DNA of 64,000 nt from Symsagittifera roscoffensis (Eukaryota > Xenacoelomorpha > Acoela > Convolutidae): the NCBI RefSeq assembly GCF_963678635.1, contig NC_087062.1:63587253-63651252 (forward strand). The letters run 5' to 3'. The notes beneath the pieces were generated by a model. That model was not told where the DNA came from. It did no database searches and worked only from the letters and a program-made list of their open reading frames with translations. Both the position numbers and the translations under genes were made by a program. Positions 57,204 through 64,000 of the stretch are shown here, piece by piece. Positions within the stretch are counted from its first letter, which is position 1; each line of letters begins with the position of its first letter.

Positions 57204-60200
57204 GGTATTGGCTGCAACAAAAATCGTTTACTACAATCTATATTTTTTTGCTTGAAAGGTTCACGCCTAGATTACGTTATAAACAAGATATCATAATTTT
57301 GCTGGCAGCTTGTTGTTCGGATCATTGAAAGGGGGGGATTGGTATTTGAGAGTGTGTTTTGAATTCGAGCAACAATTAAAAAAAGTTTAAAAATCGTGAC
57401 AGTGTCGAGGATAATTGGGTTAAAATTTTGATTAAAATGTATAAATCAGGCAAAATGTACCACAAAAAGTGACAAAACTTAAAATAGACAAAGTTTGTTT
57501 TTGTCAACTCGCAATTACCATAAAAAAGAAGATTTTAATCACTGCTAATTTTTGAGAAGCTAAATAGAAAAAATAAAAACTAATGATTTTTTCAATTTTT
57601 CATAGGCTTGTCGGTATTTTTTACGTTCGCCTGGGTGTGTACTGATATTTTTCTTCTTTCTGATCCAATTGACCATGATTTTTTTTTATAAAAAAAAGAA
57701 ACAAATCTTTTTGATTTAAAGTAAATATTTATGAAGCATGAATCTCCACTCTAAAATTGTCTTCAAATAAAAAAATTTGAAAAAAAATCGGTTTTCTTCT
57801 TATTTGAAAAAACTTTTGAAAATTTTCAAATAGCAATCAAATCAAGATTTGACTTGTTTTTTCGATTTTACGAGAAAAATTAATTTCTAAAAAAAACACT
57901 CGCGCCGAAATTGATCAATAACTACTTGGTTTGTCAGTTACTGAAAAGCTTATGAGTTTATGTGCACATATTTTTTCCTTCTAGATACAAGTGGTCGTCT
58001 CTGCACCCTATGGAGGCTCAAATGTCTTTTGCCTTTGACCCCTATGTTGAGGAAGAGTACAAGGAACCAACTGCAGAAAAGTACTTATTAGCCGAGAGTT
58101 TGATCGCCAATGAGGTCAGTAAATGTCTCAGGCTCAAATAATTCATGCTCAGTAAATAATTCTCGCTATTTTGTTTGTTTCTTTTTATGCTTGAGTAGGG
58201 AGTTTCGGGGTTTTGGAAATTAGACGAAAAGCAAATTAGACGATTAGAAAAAAAATTTAGACAATAACTTGCGTGAAATTTGTTTACAGACTTGAATTAT
58301 CTTAAAGACAATTTATGCACTAACTTGCATGAAATTTGTTTACAGACTTAAATTAAATTTTGGCTGAGTAAATACTGGTTGTCCGTACCCGCAGTGACAA
58401 AAATGGATAAAAATCGATTATCTACAGAAAAATATACAGATTTTAGGCCTGTTGTAATTTTATATAGTAAAATTTCGATTATGTAGTTTTAATAATCGAT
58501 TATATTGCATTTTATTTTGCAAAAACTTCACACTGTATATCTTCATTCAACAATCAGTACTAAAATTCTCTAAAACTGTTTTTTTTCTGTATCAAATTTT
58601 CTGCATACTATATACATATTGCTTACAGATTATCTAGAGTTTATCTAAAGATTATCTAGAGATTATCTACAGATTATATACATATTTTATTCAGACTATA
58701 TACAAATTATCTCAACACTGTCGCCAATAAGATGATATGATTGTATTGAAATTAAATTATAATGCAGGCTTTTCATTGAATTTTTCTTTCTGATGTTTGA
58801 TTTGAAAAAAAAATTTTAAATAATTTTTTTTCAGAATGGGTTGCTGCAAAAACTAATTGCTCTATGTTAAGTTTTCTGTTTGATGTTTTTATTGATTTTT
58901 TTTCTAGCAAAACTGGGCTGAGAAGGTTGATCTTTTAAGTGGCAGTTGAAGAATTTTTCCACAAATTTTTAACGCGGGAACCCTTAGATTGCAAAATATT
59001 TTCTGTAGATCTCTTAAAAATTGAAGTTTGCGGTAAATAATTTCCCTCAAGTGAGTTCAGCTCACTGTTATACTGAGGAAAAATTTCCTGATAACAAATT
59101 TTTGTTGAATTTGTGAAAAAATCATTAGTATAAATCATGAATGGACAAAACTGAAATTGTTACGACCCTTATAATTTTTAGGCAATTTAATCACTTTTAT
59201 ACAGATTGTTTACAGATTAAAAACAGATTATCTACAGATTATCTACAGATTATCTACAGATTATATACAGATCATCTACATGTTTCAATGTATAGAGATT
59301 ATATACTGACTATATGCTTATTATCTACAGGTTATATACAGGTTTTATAGAATAGAAGAATCGATTGTTTTGGCACTAAAATCCATTTATTTTTGGAGGA
59401 AAAAAATAGATTCTATCTGTATAGAATCGATTATCGTTCGCAAAATGGTTGTAGATAAATCGATTCTATACTTAAGTTAATCTGTAGATTTTTATGTATA
59501 TAATCGATTTTTGTCCATTTTTGTCACTGCGGGTAAATTCCATTTCTCTACGATCGTCTAATTTTTTGTCGTCTTATTTCCTAAATACCCCAAAAATGCC
59601 TGAGATAAACTTACAAATAGTAAGATTCGCTGAAACTTTTCTCTCAATTACACCAAATTTTTTTCAATTTATAACTACACTTCATGAGGCCAAGCTCGGT
59701 GATTTGCTTTTCAACCGTGGAATCCAGAGGTATTAAAATTGAATCTGCAAAAATTTTTCCTGCTGGAATTTGCAAAAAATAGAAAATAAAAATAAGAAAA
59801 TCAAAAGTAAGACAAAATCCGGCGAAGAATGATTGAATATATGGTGCCAAACTTAAAATACTATTTTTACCGAAAAAAAAAGAAAACATTTTTTCTAGTG
59901 CAGCACTGTTCAGCTGCACAGTCCCGATCTCAAGGTCGACTGTGAGGTCACTGGATTCTGGGGCTATGAGGGGGGGCATGTATGGGCAGTATTCAATACC
60001 ACTGTGGCCACTAATGACAGCAAGGCACTGCTGAGGACCATTTCTGGGTGGACTGTCAAGTATGCAGTAATGGAACAGTGTCCTTCTTTATACAGGGTCT
60101 ATTTGGCTTCAGGTATTTTCATTGAAAAACAATTTTTGACCAATTTATAATAAGAAATCTATAGAACTCCTCGAATGAATCATAGTTTGTTGTTTTAGAA

Positions 60201-60655
60201 TTCAGAAACCACCAGGAGTAAGTACTGAGCTTTCAAGACATATCTAGAAAGTGTAAACTTTATCCAATTCATATCATTGTTCGGCTTAAGAAAGTTTCAA
60301 CTATAGCTTCAAAACAGAAAATTAAACGCAATAAGTTTTTGATCAAGAAATAAAAAAAGCTGATTTTGCCTTCCGTTTTCTCCTGTTGATACAATTGGAA
60401 TAAATTGAAAATTATCATTAAAAACGTAGATCGAAAAAGTGGATGGGCAATGTGGCTCTGATTTGCGGACTGTCTGTACTTTTCTTCGGCTGTGCAGTGG
60501 CTCTCTACATATTCGTGTCGGCTTATTGGAACAGCTACTCCATCGCACTGGCCAAGGAGCAGGAGGAACAGAGACGCGCGCAGATGAAGGAGAGGGAGAA
60601 TAAGAGAAAGAGGCGCATATTCGGGGTATTTAGCATACAGACTAAGTTAGCGTAA
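55704..60655 (+). CDS. Small type I membrane protein, unrecognised; 6 exons
   Basis: Exons: 55704-55740, 55814-55850, 57985-58114, 59899-60112, 60199-60217 (a 19-nt micro-exon) and 60430-60655. All have GT..AG borders and join in phase to give 220 residues. Residues 1 to ~24 (MVASKYTLLLLS...) form a signal peptide. The ~120-residue ectodomain has three Cys, an N-glycosylation site (NTT) and motifs CEVTGFWGYEGGHVWAVFNT. A single membrane span (ICGLSVLFFGCAVALYIFV) follows at about residues 150-170, then a charged, coiled cytoplasmic tail with KENKRKRR-like basic residues. The start is chosen because it gives a signal peptide; the frame is open further upstream. I do not recognise the family. 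Support is the unbroken phase of six exons and the coherent topology; exons within the large introns could have been missed. Confidence 0.65.
56549..56700 (+). mobile_element. Truncated SINE (family of copies A and B)
   Basis: TTGCGTAGAAATAAGACAACA, then GTAAGCTAGAGTTTGTG, GACGACAAAACTGG and TTTGGCTAATTTAGATTATT follow the order of SINE copies A and B. It is diverged and lacks the 3' tail hairpin. Confidence 0.5.
57145..57205. repeat. (AT)n microsatellite
   Basis: About 25 uninterrupted TA dinucleotides, in the second intron of the membrane-protein gene. Confidence 0.95.
58200..59600. mobile_element. Nested inverted-repeat elements in intron 3 of the membrane-protein gene
   Basis: Outer arms: GGGGTTTTGGAAATTAGACG near 58209 and its complement (CGTCTTATTTCCTAAATACCCC) near 59570-59592. 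Inner arms: ACCCGCAGTGACAAAAATGG at about 58388 and its complement CCATTTTTGTCACTGCGGGT ending near 59535, extended by an AAAAATCGATTAT match. Inside are two blocks of tandem CAGATTATCTA units (58620-58720 and 59200-59345). It looks like one non-autonomous DNA element inserted in another. Confidence 0.7.
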
Positions 60656-63600
60656 ATTAGGAAATGGCGCCCCGGAAAATTTAGATCAAATTTTGATTTA
60701 AGCTGAGATTACACTTTTAGATATTATTGACATAAGACAGTTTTTTCGAAAAAAGAATCACGCTCAGTGTTTGACAGGATACACTCTTGGTCATAACATA
60801 CAAAATCGATTAGAGATTTGAGAAGTCGACCCGATCAGCACTTTGGGGGCTGAGGAGGAGGCGGGATTGTTCAGTAGTATAGTACTACACCTTAAACAAC
60901 ACCGTACCACATACGCGCTGATCCATTTTGCCCGAAAATGTGCTATGATGGGCTAATACCGATTGATAAAATGAGAAAATATTGAGTTCAGCTCCAATGT
61001 AATTTTTTTCCAACTGTTTGATTGATGGACGAAAAGTCGAATACAGCTTGAATAGCGGTTTTTTTTATTCAGCAACAGTCTGATTGATGCAAAAAAAATA
61101 ACTATATTTGCATGACAGGATAAGGCTACTTCGTCGGAAGGGACATATACCAAACACGTGAACGAGAAAGAAAAACAGCCTCAAAAACAAATGGGCTATG
61201 GCAACGAAGCATTCTTCATGTGAAAACTTTAGAGTTGACTCCAGCTTAAACGTACCAACAGGACAGTGAAACTGATACTAGTCAAAACAAAACTATACTA
61301 AAGTTTGACAATTTATTAGCCCAATACACCACTTATAGTCTGCGATTGTTAATTAAAACTTATGGAATATTTTTTCAGTTGGTTACTATCTTGAAGTTGA
61401 ATTGGAAACAAAGAAACCGACCAATCATGGAAAAAGCGAGTTGTTTTCCGGCTCAAAATAATGAGCGGAACTTGACAACTTTTCAGCCCCGAGTCCATTG
61501 AAAACTCTGCTCGCTTAAAACAATATGAAATGAAGTGAGTGAAATTTTTCAATTATTTCAACTTAAAATTTTGATTGGCATTTTCGCTAAAACATGATTT
61601 CAATTTCAACAAATTTTTCTCTAATTTGTTTGCTTCCTGAAATGAGAATACTATTATAGACTGCTACATTCTGGAAAACGAAAATATCTTAAGAAATATT
61701 TTCGATTAGTTAATTAAGATTTAAATTTTTTGAGACTTTTTTTTCAGGTAAAGGTTACCTTTCTCGCCGTAAGGCTAAATCCACTTACCAAATGAATTTA
61801 AAATATGAAAATATTTTTAATTTCAAAAACTAAGAAATTTAATTCTCATCCAATATTTCAAAAATTATAACAGACACCTGTTAAAGCACCTGTAGATCCA
61901 CTGATGCTCTCCTAGACTGATAAATTGATGACCAATTGATGACCCCCCCCCCCCCCCCATTCCGCATGTGATGCTGACTGAAAACTGCTATAAATTTTTT
62001 TTTGAAAATTAAATTGAAGTCCTCCTAGAAGGGCTCATTAATGCCATCTGAAAGGTTAAAGCTTCGAAGCTCAAAAGTTGACTGGCAGACGGCGCAAGTT
62101 TACCACAATGGGAGACAGTATTTATGAAGCCTCCGAGAAAAAAAAACATTTGGCAACCACATGAGAGTTACGAACAAGAGCTTTTTACCGAAAAAAAACC
62201 TAATTTTTTTTTATCATACGACATTTTTCAAGGGAAGATACATGTCTCAAGCTGCAGCAAAAACGCTCGTTAAAAAGAAGCTGAAATGGTTTGAGATGAT
62301 GAAAATATGAACAACTGAATAGGAATGCAATCGAGGTTGTTTATTTTTGAAGGGATGTGTGTGAATAACACAAGCAATAGTAGAACTCGGATCGTAAGGT
62401 AAGGGATCTTTTGTCATGTAACCTAGAATTCATGCTTGACTTCTTTCGAAACTGTGATTCAATTCAAGCTAATTAAAATTACTTTCTTCGCTCACAAACA
62501 GGTTTTACTTTCCGAGGTTTTGTTTCATCAACGGGCTCAGATCAACGGGTACATTTAAAAAAATTGGTCACAAAAGTCTGGACTTAAGTCGCCGGCATTG
62601 ACCCGGGTATTACCATCTGGTTTAGCTTTTAATTCTTATCAAGAATAGTATTCTGCGAGGGAAAAAGTTCCCAAAAAGGTTGTGAAAACTTTTAAAAATA
62701 ACGCCAAGTGGATGAATAATTTCACAATTCAAGAAGCGAGATGCCATGAAGGGCGTACTAACATTTCCTTTTCATTGCTAAATCTTGAACGTAATAGCTA
62801 TCATTAAGATTCTATATGAATGCAAATATTTTTGATTACGCGTTGTAAATGTAAAAAGTTTACTGCTTAGGGAAGAAACTGGGTTTGTGTCTCTCAAGTT
62901 TGTCGTCATAAAATAACAATCGAACTTGACATGGCGAAAATTTTCGGTCAATGGCGGCTAAAAGCAGACACTGAAGTAGGGAAAAGGAGTTCCGCGTTGA
63001 TCTGCCGGTATCAATCAGTACTGATTCAGATTAAACCCAGTAATAAGTATTTTTAGTAGTGTTTCAGGACAAACGCTGTGAAACAAGGAAAAACAGTACT
63101 GATATGTTGAGTCAATGTTCTATTTGGCATTTTGAGTCAAAATATGTTAAGCTTTGGGAGATATCGCCGAAAAAAACATGGTGACAAAATTGGAATTTTT
63201 GCCATTTTGAAAGCTTTTTCAGAATCGTTTCAGAGCTCGGAAAATCAATGATCGACAAATAAAAAGCAACGAAACATTCTTGTTAAAATTTTTTTTCTCT
63301 AAATATCTATCAAGATCCGCGCCTACAAAATTGTAAGCAAATATCAAAAGAACAACTTTAATATCAAAAGAACAAATTTAAGAACTAAAAAGACAGCGAA
63401 AGCACCAAACAGTGAAATATTTGAGAAAAAAGGCTTCTTTCCCTACCCCTCTTGGCTTTTTAGTACGCTTGGACGTCTTAATCTCCCTCGACCCATCCAG
63501 TTTCTTCCGACTGCGACATGAGGCAGCCATAATAGTGGCCACATCATGTCCATATATGGACTTATCTGACTTGTCAGCGGTCATGACCCAATTAACTCAG

Positions 63601-64000
63601 GTTATAAGGGTCGGTCTGTGAAATGACTAATATCGTACAAACGATCTCTACAGCTATTTAAACGGCAAGTAAAGCAGATTGTTCAAATTTAAATGAGTTT
63701 TTTTACAGTTTTTGAAAGTGTCTTCAGCCAGAAAATAAAATTGAAAGATTTTGGTTTATTGACGGCTGGTTTAGCTGACGTTAATTTTCAAGTGCAACTT
63801 GATTTAAGAGATTTCTGATTACTTTTTAGCTGCAGGTGACTTGAACACCTGTGAAGAATGCAGCTTGATTGTATTTATGCAGCAATTATTCAACTCTCAC
63901 CAATAATTGTTTAAACTTGAATAAACGCTCATGTTCAGATTAAAGAGTAGAGTTGGTATGAATTAAACGCATCGATTTTTTTTGCCGACAGTAACCATAA
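60656..64000. other. Right-hand flank, no supported gene
   Basis: AT-rich sequence with a run of about 17 C at 61945-61961. A minus-strand open stretch at 63584-63378 begins with a plausible ATG and is Lys/Arg/Ser-rich, but it lacks a recognisable domain or clear splice partners and is not called. Confidence 0.4.

Noticed and set aside
63378-63584. Minus-strand first exon (Lys/Arg-rich)
   Set aside because: It has a plausible ATG but no recognisable domain, no clear donor and no downstream partner exon.
1-64000. CRISPR array, bacterial operon or prophage
   Set aside because: Introns, SUZ12 and NPLOC4 show eukaryotic DNA; the tandem repeats lack repeat-spacer structure.

Overview
The window is nuclear DNA from an invertebrate-type metazoan. 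It is AT-rich, genes are split by introns with canonical GT..AG ends, and the two best genes are conserved eukaryotic regulators (NPLOC4 and SUZ12). The transposon content is also animal-like: FLYWCH-MULE, CR1/jockey-like LINE, Penelope-type GIY-YIG, tRNA-derived SINEs and MITEs. I cannot name the species.

Layout. (1) 1-7640: a long, purine-rich and comparatively GC-rich coding element, cut off at the left window edge. It encodes a ~1,900-residue polyprotein of a family I cannot name, interrupted by a few stops and one frame change, followed by ~1.7 kb of non-coding tail. The last ~480 bp of that tail recur, diverged, at 23020-23470. (2) 8200-23000: accessory desert made of nested repeats. 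It holds diverged ~1.3 kb repeat units, a deleted FLYWCH-MULE with inverted termini, a 1,042-bp tandem duplication carrying a possible RT tail, and a second MULE relic. (3) 23500-30200: Penelope GIY-YIG relic, a probable SAP30-type Sin3-binding exon, a SINE, a ~160-bp satellite array and a decayed LINE with endonuclease and RT remnants. (4) 30200-35000: non-coding, with SINEs. (5) 35010-52108: the NPLOC4 gene on the minus strand. Twelve exons all join in phase and give 601 residues. SUZ12 lies inside its fifth intron on the opposite strand. The introns also carry a ~500-bp foldback and a foldback minisatellite. (6) 53270-53665: a MITE. (7) 55704-60655: a six-exon plus-strand gene for a small type I membrane protein I do not recognise, with nested inverted-repeat elements in its third intron. 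(8) 60656-64000: no supported gene.

Relations between genes. SUZ12 (Polycomb PRC2 subunit) and NPLOC4 (p97/VCP-UFD1 adaptor) have no functional link that the sequence shows. They share a locus by nesting, with about 100 bp between an NPLOC4 exon and the SUZ12 start codon. Most of the rest is transposon-derived. The most unusual items are the unknown polyprotein element at 1-7640 and a set of SINEs with different tRNA-like heads but one shared 3' hairpin.
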